A stretch of DNA of 6,051 nucleotides from Paracoccaceae bacterium. Its GTDB lineage: Bacteria > Pseudomonadota > Alphaproteobacteria > Rhodobacterales > Rhodobacteraceae. The stretch spans positions 1-6,051 of the forward strand of contig SLKB01000106.1 in the NCBI GenBank assembly GCA_007134805.1, written 5' to 3'. A program made the translations under genes and the position numbers. Of this stretch, positions 1 through 6,051 are shown piece by piece. The notes under the pieces are model-generated. The model was not told where the DNA came from and did no database searches. It saw only the letters and a program-made list of their open reading frames with translations. Each line of letters starts with the position of its first letter. Position 1 is the stretch's first letter.

Positions 1-32
1 GGCAGACCCAGCGCCCCAAGGCGGCCGAGTGA
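1..32 (+). CDS. possible C-terminal end of an upstream gene (partial)
   Basis: Read in the frame starting at base 3, the first bases give QTQRPKAAE followed by a TGA stop at 30-32. A polar, charged tail of this kind is a plausible protein C-terminus, and the remaining 64 bases before the acyl-CoA dehydrogenase would then be an intergenic leader. Only nine codons are visible, so the product cannot be identified. From memory, a MerR-type regulator often precedes this operon in related bacteria, but nothing in nine residues demonstrates that. The first frame also reaches a stop (TAG at 55-57), so the assignment is a guess between frames. Confidence 0.25.
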   Translation, partial: QTQRPKAAE

Positions 33-85
33 CGCAGCGCCTGCGCTCGAGCCCTAGCTCAATGCGCCGGACCCGTTTGAAGAAT

Positions 86-89
86 GGAG
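86..89 (+). promoter_or_regulatory. ribosome binding site of the acyl-CoA dehydrogenase
   Basis: GGAG lies seven bases upstream of the ATG at 97. There is no other ATG, GTG or TTG in this frame between the TAG stop at 55-57 and base 97, so this site and that stop together fix the start. Confidence 0.7.
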
Positions 90-96
90 CCACCAG

Positions 97-1872
97 ATGC
101 CAAGCTATACCGCCCCGACCAAGGATCTGAACTTCGTCCTGCAGGACGTCCTCGCCGTCAGCCAGTCCGACATCCCGGGCTACAGCGAACTTGACCGCGA
201 TTTCACTGCCGCCATTCTGGAAGAGGCCGCGAAGCTCGCCGAAGGAGTTCTCGCGCCGTTGAACATGGTCGGTGACCAGCTGGGTTGTCGTCTGGAAAAC
301 GGGGTCGTCTATACGCCGGACGGGTTCAAGGCCGCGTTCGACCAGATTCGCGCAGGCGGATGGAACGGGCTTGACCTGCCTGAGGAATTCGGCGGGCAGA
401 ACCTGCCCTATCTGCTGGGCTCGGCGGTGGGCGAGATTTTTGTAGCCGCCAATATGTCGCTCAACATGTATCAGGGCCTCACCCACGGGGCGATCTCGGC
501 GATTCTGACCCATGGCTCGCAGGAACAGAAGGAGCGGTTTCTGCCGAAGATGGTCGCGATGGACTGGACCGGCACGATGAACCTGACTGAGCCGCATTGC
601 GGCACCGATTTGGGCCTCATCCGCACCAAGGCTGTCCCGCAGGATGACGGAAGCTTCAGGATCTCGGGCCAGAAGATCTTCATTTCGGCGGGCGAGCACG
701 ACATGGCCGAGAATATCATTCACCTGGTTCTTGCCAAGGCGCCGGGCGGGGGCGGGGGTACTAAGGGCCTCTCACTTTTCATCGTTCCGAAATTCCTTGT
801 CGGTGAGGATGGCAGCGTTGGCGCGCGCAATGGCGTCTCGGCCGGCAAGATCGAAGAGAAGATGGGTATCCACGGCAATGCAACTTGCGTGATGAATTTC
901 GACGAGGCGACAGGCTGGCTGGTTGGTGATCTTCACAAGGGTATGCGCGCGATGTTCACAATGATGAACGAGGCGCGCATCGGCGTTGGGCTGCAAGGCT
1001 ATGCCCAGGCTGTGGTAGCCTATGAAAACGCGCTCGCCTATGCGAAGGACCGCCTGCAGGGGCGCGATGTGATTGGCGCTCAGAACCCCGATGGCCCCGC
1101 TGACCCGCTTCTGGTGCACCCGGATGTACGTCGCATGCTGATGGACCAGAAGAGCTTCGTCGAGGGCGCGCGCGCCTTCACGCTCTGGGGTGCAAGCCTG
1201 ATCGACCGCGCGCATCGCGGGCAAGACGTCGAGGCGGACGGGCTGATCTCATTGCTGACCCCCGTGATCAAGGGCTTCCTCACCGACAAGGGCTTTGAGA
1301 TGTGCGTGCAGGCCCAGCAAGTCTATGGCGGGCATGGGTACATCGAGGAATGGGGCATGTCGCAATTCGTCCGAGATGCGCGGATCGCGATGATCTATGA
1401 GGGCGCGAACGGGATTCAGGCGCTCGATCTCGTGGGCCGGAAACTTGCGCAGGATGGCGGCAAGCATGTCATGGCCTTCTTTGCGATCATCAAGGAGTTC
1501 ATCAGGGACAATGAGTCCGATCCGCGCCTTGAAGGGGTCTTGCAGCCTTTGAAATCCGCATCCAAAGATCTTCAGTCGGCAGCGATGTTCTTCATGGAAA
1601 GGGGCATGAAGAACCCCAATGATGCGCTCGCCGGGTCGAGTGATTTCATGCATCTCTTCGGCCATGTATGCCTAGGCTATGTCTGGGCGCGGATGGCTGT
1701 GGCGTCCTACGCCGCACTCGATGCAGGTGCATCTGACCGGGCGTTCCATGAGGGAAAAATCGCGACCTGCCGCTACTACATGGCGCGTCAACTGCCCGCG
1801 ACCGCGATGCATCTGGCGCGCATCCAGTCGGGTGGGGAACCCGTGATGGCCTTGCAGGCCGAGAGCTTCTGA
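97..1872 (+). CDS. acyl-CoA dehydrogenase, extended (DmdC-like) type
   Basis: This 591-residue flavoenzyme should catalyse the first step of beta-oxidation, acyl-CoA to trans-2-enoyl-CoA, in the cytoplasm with FAD and an electron-transfer flavoprotein as acceptor. It carries a short N-terminal extension (about 1-35), the alpha-helical N domain, the middle beta domain with [13 protein letters not shown] (161-173) and [14 protein letters not shown] (189-202), the C-terminal helical domain with [12 protein letters not shown] (407-418), and an extra helical C-terminal domain from about 460. It is therefore some 200 residues longer than classical 380-residue acyl-CoA dehydrogenases. Glu435 in YEGANG is the expected catalytic base, at the position known in DmdC, the methylmercaptopropionyl-CoA dehydrogenase of DMSP breakdown. 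Chain-length preference cannot be read from sequence. The downstream thiolase and multifunctional protein favour general fatty acid oxidation (FadE role) over DMSP use. A glycine run at 217-221 is locally unusual. Confidence 0.95.
   Translation: MPSYTAPTKDLNFVLQDVLAVSQSDIPGYSELDRDFTAAILEEAAKLAEGVLAPLNMVGDQLGCRLENGVVYTPDGFKAAFDQIRAGGWNGLDLPEEFGGQNLPYLLGSAVGEIFVAANMSLNMYQGLTHGAISAILTHGSQEQKERFLPKMVAMDWTGTMNLTEPHCGTDLGLIRTKAVPQDDGSFRISGQKIFISAGEHDMAENIIHLVLAKAPGGGGGTKGLSLFIVPKFLVGEDGSVGARNGVSAGKIEEKMGIHGNATCVMNFDEATGWLVGDLHKGMRAMFTMMNEARIGVGLQGYAQAVVAYENALAYAKDRLQGRDVIGAQNPDGPADPLLVHPDVRRMLMDQKSFVEGARAFTLWGASLIDRAHRGQDVEADGLISLLTPVIKGFLTDKGFEMCVQAQQVYGGHGYIEEWGMSQFVRDARIAMIYEGANGIQALDLVGRKLAQDGGKHVMAFFAIIKEFIRDNESDPRLEGVLQPLKSASKDLQSAAMFFMERGMKNPNDALAGSSDFMHLFGHVCLGYVWARMAVASYAALDAGASDRAFHEGKIATCRYYMARQLPATAMHLARIQSGGEPVMALQAESF
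744..767 (+). other. G-rich tract with G-quadruplex pattern inside the acyl-CoA dehydrogenase gene
   Basis: On the coding strand, runs of 3, 5, 5 and 3 G occur at 744-746, 748-752, 754-758 and 765-767, separated by spacers of 1, 1 and 6 bases. This meets the usual G3+N1-7 quadruplex pattern. It encodes Pro-Gly5-Thr-Lys-Gly at residues 216-224, in a surface loop of the middle beta domain by position. The pattern is directly visible. Folding in DNA or mRNA is inference, and in GC-rich genomes such tracts can be incidental. Confidence 0.4.
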
Positions 1873-1892
1873 ACCGTGCCCCTGATTGTCCG

Positions 1893-1897
1893 GGAGG
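1893..1897 (+). promoter_or_regulatory. ribosome binding site of the 70-residue protein
   Basis: GGAGG stands in the 29-base gap after the acyl-CoA dehydrogenase stop, four bases before the ATG at 1902. The spacing is short, but the motif is a full Shine-Dalgarno, which supports this short reading frame being translated. Confidence 0.65.
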
Positions 1898-1901
1898 TTT
1901 C

Positions 1902-2114
1902 ATGCCCAAGCGCTTTCGACTGACCCGCCGCTTCAATGTCGCGATGACCGAGGAAGGCTATCGCAACCTGCGAAAATTCGCTCAGGCTGCGGGGCTCGAT
2001 GAGGGCGAGGCGCTGTCCTTCCTGTTCGAGAATTTCGATTCTGTCACCGATGCCGAGACGCTGGGGCACCGGTTGCGGCTGTTCAATTCCGAACTGGACG
2101 CGCGCAAACGCTGA
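1902..2114 (+). CDS. small basic protein, ribbon-helix-helix-like
   Basis: The product has 70 residues and I do not recognise a named family. Its layout fits a ribbon-helix-helix DNA-binding domain. A basic N-terminus (KRFRLTRR, 3-10) leads into a candidate beta strand (RRFNVAM, 9-15). Next come a helix opened by TEE (about 16-29), a Gly-Leu turn (31-32), and a second helix opened by DEGEA (about 33-45). A charged amphipathic tail (51-70) ends in ARKR. RHH proteins usually act as dimers inserting the paired strands into the DNA major groove, so a regulator of this operon is the obvious guess, but that is inference from pattern alone. It sits 29 bases after the dehydrogenase and 89 before the thiolase on the same strand, with a good ribosome binding site and codon use like its neighbours, so I believe it is a real gene. 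Alternatives are an antitoxin-like fold or a small accessory protein of the enzymes. Confidence 0.75.
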   Translation: MPKRFRLTRRFNVAMTEEGYRNLRKFAQAAGLDEGEALSFLFENFDSVTDAETLGHRLRLFNSELDARKR

Positions 2115-2167
2115 GACATCCCGATCCCGGACCGTGATTCAGGGGCCGGGCCAATGCACATGCCCAT

Positions 2168-2189
2168 GGCCGCGTCCGCAGGACGGGCC
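2168..2189 (+). other. GC-rich intercistronic hairpin before the thiolase
   Basis: GGCC (2168-2171) pairs with GGCC (2186-2189), and CGTCC (2173-2177) pairs with GGACG (2181-2185). G2172 is bulged and the loop is GCA. No T-run follows, so it does not look like an intrinsic terminator. It ends two bases before the Shine-Dalgarno region. It could stabilise a processed mRNA end or influence access to the ribosome binding site. The pairing is visible; the role is inference. Confidence 0.45.
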
Positions 2190-2191
2190 GC

Positions 2192-2201
2192 GAGGAGGAG
2201 G
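2192..2201 (+). promoter_or_regulatory. repeated ribosome binding site of the thiolase
   Basis: Four GAG triplets in a row (2192-2203) give two overlapping GGAGG cores, 2194-2198 and 2197-2201. The upstream core is five bases from the ATG at 2204 and eight from the ATG at 2207. The downstream core is two and five bases away. The tandem cores and tandem ATGs make the exact start ambiguous, and I favour 2207 on spacing. Confidence 0.65.
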
Positions 2202-2203
2202 AG

Positions 2204-3418
2204 ATGATGACCGACGCCTATATCTACGACGCTGTCCGCACCGCCCGAGGCAAGGGCCGCGCCGATGGCAGCTTGCACGAAGTGACGGCTGTCCGCCTCT
2301 CGGCGGTCGTGCTCAACGCGCTCAAGGCGCGCTTGGATCTGGACACGCGGGCAATCGAGGATGTGATCTGGGGCAATGTCACGCAGGCCGGCGAGCAGGG
2401 CGGGTGCCTTGCGCGCACGGCCGTGATGGCATCGGAGTTTGATGAACAGGTGCCGGGGCTCTCGATAAACCGCTTCTGCGCAAGCGGGATGGAGGCTGTC
2501 AACCTTGCGGCGGCGCAGATCATGGCGGGCGTCGGCACGGCCTATGTGTCAGGCGGGGTCGAGATGATGAGCCGCGTGCCAATGGGCTCGGACGGGGCTG
2601 CGGTGGCGGTCGACCCATCCGTCGCCATGGAACAGTACTTCGTCCCCCAAGGGATCGCGGCCGATATAATCGCGACCGAATACGGCTTCACACGCGACAT
2701 GGCTGATGCACTGGCGGTCGAAAGTCAGAAACGCGCCGCGTCGGCCTGGGCAGAGGGACGCTTCGCGCGCTCTGTGATCCCGGTCACGGATATGAACGGT
2801 CTGACGATCCTCGAGCGAGACGAGCATATCCGTCCCGAGACTGACATGCAGAGCCTAGGCGCGCTGAAACCCGCCTTCAAGGAGATGGGTGAAGTGATGC
2901 CAGGTTTCGACAAGGTGGCGCTTATGAAGTATCCGCATCTTGAACAAATCGAACATATCCATCATGCGGGCAATTCATCCGGCATCGTGGATGGCGCTGC
3001 GGGCATCCTGATCGGGAATGCAGAATTTGGCCAGAAATATGGTTTGAAACCAAGGGCCCGGATCCGTGCGATGGCCCGGATTGGTACAGATCCGACGATC
3101 ATGCTGACGGGCCCCGTGCCCGTGACCGAAAAGATCCTGCGCGAGAGTGGCATGCATATTTCCGACATTGACCTCTTCGAGGTCAATGAGGCCTTCTCGG
3201 CGGTGGTGCTGCGGTTCATGCAGGCCTTCGACGTCAGCGACGACCGCGTGAATGTCAATGGCGGTGCGATCGCGATGGGACATCCGCTGGGTGCGACGGG
3301 CGCGATGATCATCGGCACCCTGCTTGACGAGTTGGAGCGCAGCGGCAAGTGCACGGGGCTCGCGACACTTTGCGTGGCCTCGGGCATGGGGGCCGCCACG
3401 ATCATCGAGCGCCTGTGA
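2204..3418 (+). CDS. fadA: acetyl-CoA C-acyltransferase (3-ketoacyl-CoA thiolase, FadA type)
   Basis: This 404-residue thiolase cleaves 3-ketoacyl-CoA with free CoA to acetyl-CoA and an acyl-CoA shortened by two carbons, the last beta-oxidation step. It is probably the beta subunit partnering the downstream multifunctional protein. The full catalytic set is present: nucleophile Cys92 in SINRFCASGMEAV, the substrate-binding HHAGNSSGIVDGA (253-265), NEAF (328-331), His360 in GGAIAMGHPLGATG, and the second catalytic Cys390 in LCVASGMGAA. Length is normal for the family. Two adjacent ATGs compete (2204 and 2207). The second gives MTDAYIYDAVRT and better Shine-Dalgarno spacing, removing one residue. 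The near-N-terminal motif reads RTARGKGR where thiolases usually have Pro after RT. The gene's stop overlaps the cupin start (TGATG), indicating coupled translation. A biosynthetic acetyl-CoA acetyltransferase is a less likely alternative given the operon. Confidence 0.95.
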   Translation: MMTDAYIYDAVRTARGKGRADGSLHEVTAVRLSAVVLNALKARLDLDTRAIEDVIWGNVTQAGEQGGCLARTAVMASEFDEQVPGLSINRFCASGMEAVNLAAAQIMAGVGTAYVSGGVEMMSRVPMGSDGAAVAVDPSVAMEQYFVPQGIAADIIATEYGFTRDMADALAVESQKRAASAWAEGRFARSVIPVTDMNGLTILERDEHIRPETDMQSLGALKPAFKEMGEVMPGFDKVALMKYPHLEQIEHIHHAGNSSGIVDGAAGILIGNAEFGQKYGLKPRARIRAMARIGTDPTIMLTGPVPVTEKILRESGMHISDIDLFEVNEAFSAVVLRFMQAFDVSDDRVNVNGGAIAMGHPLGATGAMIIGTLLDELERSGKCTGLATLCVASGMGAATIIERL

Positions 3419-3909
3419 TGCCGGTGATTGACCCGAGGCAGGCCCCAGTCAAGCGCGGCTCGGCCTATCCCGAACCCTATGCCTCGCAGATGGCGGGGCG
3501 GTCCTCGCAGCGCTTGGGGGAGTTGGCGGGGCTCACGCAATTCGGCGTCAACATCGTGACGCTGGCGCCCGGCGCCGTTGCGTCACTGCGCCACTGGCAC
3601 CTGCGCGAGGATGAGTTCGCGATGGTGCTGGACGGCGTCCTGGTCCTGGTCGAAGAGGATGGCGAGGTCGAGATGCGTGCGGGCGCCTGCGCGGCGTGGA
3701 AGGCCGGCGTGCCGAACGGGCACCGCTTCATCAACCGCTCCACGGTGCCTGCGCGTTTTCTGGTTGTAGGCACCAGGGTTGACGAGGACATCTGCACCTA
3801 TGCGGATGTGGACATGAAGGTCCATATCTCGGGTGCGGGCAACAGATTCACTTATCACGATGGCAGCGACTGGGCCGGACCTCGTGACCTGTCCAAGGAG
3901 GGAACCTGA
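3418..3909 (+). CDS. single-domain cupin protein of unknown function
   Basis: The product has 163 residues and a single beta-barrel cupin domain (about 40-120). Motif 1 is seen as RHWH with His59 and His61, then Glu66 and Gly73. Motif 2 is AGVPNGHRFIN with His102 and Asn106. His59, His61, Glu66 and His102 are the expected metal ligands, so it likely binds a divalent metal. The flanks (YPEPYASQMAGR near the N-terminus and TYADVDMKVH after the barrel) resemble an uncharacterised single-domain cupin group common in alphaproteobacteria, recalled as COG3837. No substrate is known to me. The start at 3418 is chosen because its ATG shares one base with the thiolase stop. A further upstream ATG at 3349 would run 70 bases into the thiolase's catalytic C-terminus. 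No strong Shine-Dalgarno precedes 3418, so reinitiation after thiolase translation is likely. The stop is one base before the next ATG. Confidence 0.88.
   Translation: MPVIDPRQAPVKRGSAYPEPYASQMAGRSSQRLGELAGLTQFGVNIVTLAPGAVASLRHWHLREDEFAMVLDGVLVLVEEDGEVEMRAGACAAWKAGVPNGHRFINRSTVPARFLVVGTRVDEDICTYADVDMKVHISGAGNRFTYHDGSDWAGPRDLSKEGT
3895..3901 (+). promoter_or_regulatory. ribosome binding site of the multifunctional beta-oxidation protein
   Basis: AAGGAGG lies nine bases before the ATG at 3911, inside the last codons of the cupin gene. It fixes the start of the long downstream frame and allows it to be translated independently of the cupin. Confidence 0.75.
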
Positions 3910-3910
3910 C

Positions 3911-6051
3911 ATGAGCGAGTTTCACTATTCCGTAGATGACGATGGCGTGGCGACGATCAGCTGGGACATTCCGGACAAGACGATGAATGTGCTCTCGCTC
4001 GAGGGTCTGGCCGAACTTGATGCGCATATCGACACGGCGCTGGCGGATGAGAATGTTAAAGGAGTCATCATCACCTCTGGCAAGCCGGATTTTGCCGGCG
4101 GGATGGACCTCAATGTCATCGCGAAAATGAAGGAAATGGCCGGCGACAACCCCGCGCAGGGTCTGTTCGAGGGGATAATGTCGATGCATGTCTCCCTGCG
4201 CAAGATCGAACGCGCCGGAATGGATCCGAAATCCCTCAAGGGCGGCAAGCCGATTGTCGCGGCGCTGCCCGGCACTGCGCTGGGTATCGGGCTGGAAATC
4301 CCGCTTGCCTGCCACAGGATCATTGCCGCCGATGACCCCAAGGCAAAGATCGGTCTGCCCGAGATCAAGGTGGGCATCTTTCCGGGCGCTGGTGGCACCA
4401 CGCGGCTTGCCCGGAAACTGGGTGCGATGGGTGCGGCTCCATTCCTGCTAGAGGGCAAGCTGTCAGAGCCCAGGAAAGCCAGATCTGCAGGACTGATCGA
4501 CGAGGTGGTCCCGGCGGATGAGTTGCTCGCCCGCGCGAAAGCCTGGGTTCTGTCTGCCAAGGACGCCGATCTGGTAAAGCCCTGGGACGCGAAAGGTTAC
4601 AAGATGCCCGGCGGCGCGCCATATCACCCTGCGGGCTTCATGACCTTCGTGGGCGCGTCGGCCATGATCAATGGCAAGACCCATGGCGTCTATCCCGCCG
4701 CGAAGGCGCTCTTGTCGGCTGTCTATGAAGGCGCGCTCGTGCCCTTCGACACCGCGCTGAGGATCGAGGCGCGCTGGTTTACCTCGGTGCTGATGAACCC
4801 GTCCTCGGCGAACATGATCCGGTCCTTGTTCATCAACAAGCAGGCACTTGAGAAGGGCGCCAACCGTCCCGAGGCCGAGGATCAGCGCGTCCGGAAACTC
4901 GGCGTGCTGGGCGCGGGCATGATGGGGGCGGGGATCGCCCATGTCGCGGCGAATGCCGGGATCGATGTGGTGCTGATCGACGCAAACGAGGACGCCGCCC
5001 ATCGTGGCAAGACCCATGCGGAAGCCTTGCTCGACAACGGCGTGAAGCGTGGCAAGGTCTCCGAAGCACAAAAGGAAGCGGTTCTAGGGCGGATCGTGCC
5101 CGGCACCGATTATGCGGCCCTCGAGGGGTGTGATCTGGTGATCGAGGCCGTGTTCGAGGACCCCAAGATCAAGTCCGACGTGACCGCGCGAGCTGAGGCT
5201 GCGCTGCCTGAAAAGGCGATCTTCGCCACCAATACCTCGACCCTGCCTATCAGCGATCTGGCGAAGGCCAGCGCCCGCCCCGCGCAGTTCATTGGCATCC
5301 ATTTCTTCTCGCCCGTGGACAAGATGCTTCTGGTCGAGATCATTCGGGGCAAGGCGACAGGCGACCGGGCAGTGGCAAAAGCCCTCGATTTCGTGCGCCA
5401 GATCCGCAAGACCCCGATCGTCGTCAATGACGCGCGCTTCTTCTATGCCAATCGCTGCATCATCCCGTATATCAACGAGGGGATGCGGATGGTGCGCGAG
5501 GGCGTAGCCCCGGCGCTGGTCGAGAATGCGGCAAAGCTGATGGGCATGCCGCTCGGGCCCTTGCAACTCGTCGATGAGACGTCGCTCGACCTGGGCGCCA
5601 GGATCGCCAAGGCCACGCGTGCAGCACTTGGCGATGCCTATCCCGACAGCGATGTGGACGAGGTGATCTTCTGGATGGTCGAGCAGGAGCGTCTGGGCCG
5701 CAAGTCCGGGGCGGGCTTCTATCAATATGGCGAGAAAGGCAAGCGGGAGGCTCTCTGGTCCGGGCTCGGTGCAAAATTCCCGCGCCTTGAGGAGCAGCCG
5801 GATCTTGTCGATGTCCAGCACCGGCTGATGTTCGCCCAGACCCTTGAGGCCGTGCGGGCGCTGGAAGAGGGAGTGCTGAGCGACATTCGCGAGGGCGATG
5901 TCGGCGCGATCCTCGGCTGGGGCTTCGCGCCCTGGTCGGGCGGGCCGTTCAGCTGGCTGGACACGCTTGGTGCACCATTCGCGGTTGAGGTTTGTGACGA
6001 TCTCTCAGCGCGGTTCGGTGCCCGCTTCACGCCTCCCGAGATTCTGCGGGA
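3911..6051 (+). CDS. fadB: enoyl-CoA hydratase / 3-hydroxyacyl-CoA dehydrogenase, FadB/FadJ type (3' end missing)
   Basis: An open frame of 713 codons runs off the right edge. From memory relatives are about 730 residues, so only some 20 should be missing. The protein performs hydration of trans-2-enoyl-CoA and NAD+-dependent oxidation of 3-hydroxyacyl-CoA. Residues 1-210 form the crotonase domain: oxyanion-hole segment FAGGMDL (62-67 region), with catalytic Glu129 in GIGLE and Glu151 in LPEIK, matching Glu119 and Glu139 of E. coli FadB. After a helical linker comes the Rossmann domain, KLGVLGAGMMGAG (329-341), with Asp357 as likely ribose-binding residue. Ser443 in NTSTLP, His464 in GIHFFSP, Glu476 and Asn514 in FYANR form the dehydrogenase site with canonical spacings (21, 12 and 50 residues). 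The C-terminal part has GRKSGAGFYQYG (596-607) and GWGFAPWSGGPF (669-680). It probably forms a complex with the upstream thiolase. The choice between fadB and fadJ is not decidable here. Confidence 0.96.
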   Translation, partial: MSEFHYSVDDDGVATISWDIPDKTMNVLSLEGLAELDAHIDTALADENVKGVIITSGKPDFAGGMDLNVIAKMKEMAGDNPAQGLFEGIMSMHVSLRKIERAGMDPKSLKGGKPIVAALPGTALGIGLEIPLACHRIIAADDPKAKIGLPEIKVGIFPGAGGTTRLARKLGAMGAAPFLLEGKLSEPRKARSAGLIDEVVPADELLARAKAWVLSAKDADLVKPWDAKGYKMPGGAPYHPAGFMTFVGASAMINGKTHGVYPAAKALLSAVYEGALVPFDTALRIEARWFTSVLMNPSSANMIRSLFINKQALEKGANRPEAEDQRVRKLGVLGAGMMGAGIAHVAANAGIDVVLIDANEDAAHRGKTHAEALLDNGVKRGKVSEAQKEAVLGRIVPGTDYAALEGCDLVIEAVFEDPKIKSDVTARAEAALPEKAIFATNTSTLPISDLAKASARPAQFIGIHFFSPVDKMLLVEIIRGKATGDRAVAKALDFVRQIRKTPIVVNDARFFYANRCIIPYINEGMRMVREGVAPALVENAAKLMGMPLGPLQLVDETSLDLGARIAKATRAALGDAYPDSDVDEVIFWMVEQERLGRKSGAGFYQYGEKGKREALWSGLGAKFPRLEEQPDLVDVQHRLMFAQTLEAVRALEEGVLSDIREGDVGAILGWGFAPWSGGPFSWLDTLGAPFAVEVCDDLSARFGARFTPPEILR

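Noticed and set aside
2168..2189. Intrinsic terminator between the small protein and the thiolase
   Set aside because: The stem is strong but is followed by the GA-rich Shine-Dalgarno and not by a T-run, so transcription termination is not supported.
1999..2442. 147-residue + strand frame spanning the small protein, the gap and the thiolase start
   Set aside because: It is in a different frame from two better supported genes, its translation is low-complexity Arg/Gly/Pro-rich, and it has no convincing ribosome binding site.
3349..3417. Upstream extension of the cupin from an ATG at 3349
   Set aside because: It would overlap 70 bases of the thiolase encoding the Cys390 motif, and the added residues (MHGARDTLRG...) look like an out-of-frame shadow. 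The ATG at 3418 gives the usual stop-start overlap.
2962..3540. 192-residue minus-strand frame across the thiolase/cupin junction
   Set aside because: It is antisense to catalytic segments of the thiolase, shows no domain features, and crosses a well-defined gene boundary.
5084..5821. 245-residue open frame on the minus strand
   Set aside because: It lies wholly antisense to the multifunctional protein, whose conserved dehydrogenase motifs fill this stretch. Its translation shows no recognisable domain, and long antisense frames are normal in GC-rich coding DNA.
1..6051. Mobile element, CRISPR array, tRNA/rRNA, toxin-antitoxin or defence system
   Set aside because: No direct repeats with spacers, transposase motifs, terminal inverted repeats or structured RNA genes were seen. 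The RHH-like protein has no adjacent toxin-like partner, and the flanking genes are metabolic enzymes.

Overview
The window looks like ordinary chromosomal DNA from an alphaproteobacterium, most likely of the Rhodobacteraceae/Roseobacter group. The reasons are GC-rich codon use with strong third-position G/C preference, and protein sequences of a style I recognise from that family: the extended acyl-CoA dehydrogenase, the thiolase, and a multifunctional protein with the lineage-typical SGKPDFAGGMDL and LPEIKVGIFPGAGGTTRL segments. This assignment rests on recalled family features, not on a database search.

Layout: every supported gene lies on the + strand and is tightly packed, as expected for one operon. 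Bases 1-32 may hold the last codons of an upstream gene. Bases 33-96 are a short non-coding leader with overlapping small dyads. Then come an acyl-CoA dehydrogenase with extra N- and C-terminal domains (97-1872), a 70-residue basic protein that reads like a ribbon-helix-helix DNA-binding fold (1902-2114), an 89-base gap with a GC-rich hairpin directly upstream of a strong Shine-Dalgarno, a FadA-type thiolase (2204-3418), a small cupin whose start codon overlaps the thiolase stop (3418-3909), and, one base further on, a FadB/FadJ-type enoyl-CoA hydratase/3-hydroxyacyl-CoA dehydrogenase that runs off the right edge (3911 to beyond 6051).

Together the three enzymes provide a complete fatty acid beta-oxidation cycle. 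The acyl-CoA dehydrogenase makes the trans-2-enoyl-CoA. The multifunctional protein hydrates it and oxidises the 3-hydroxyacyl-CoA with NAD+. The thiolase releases acetyl-CoA and a shortened acyl-CoA. All catalytic residues I could check are present.

The less-explained parts are the two small proteins embedded in the operon (the RHH-like protein and the cupin) and the structured gap before the thiolase. I see no mobile element, CRISPR array, tRNA, rRNA or convincing novel multi-gene system. This is a conventional metabolic operon with a few points of interest.
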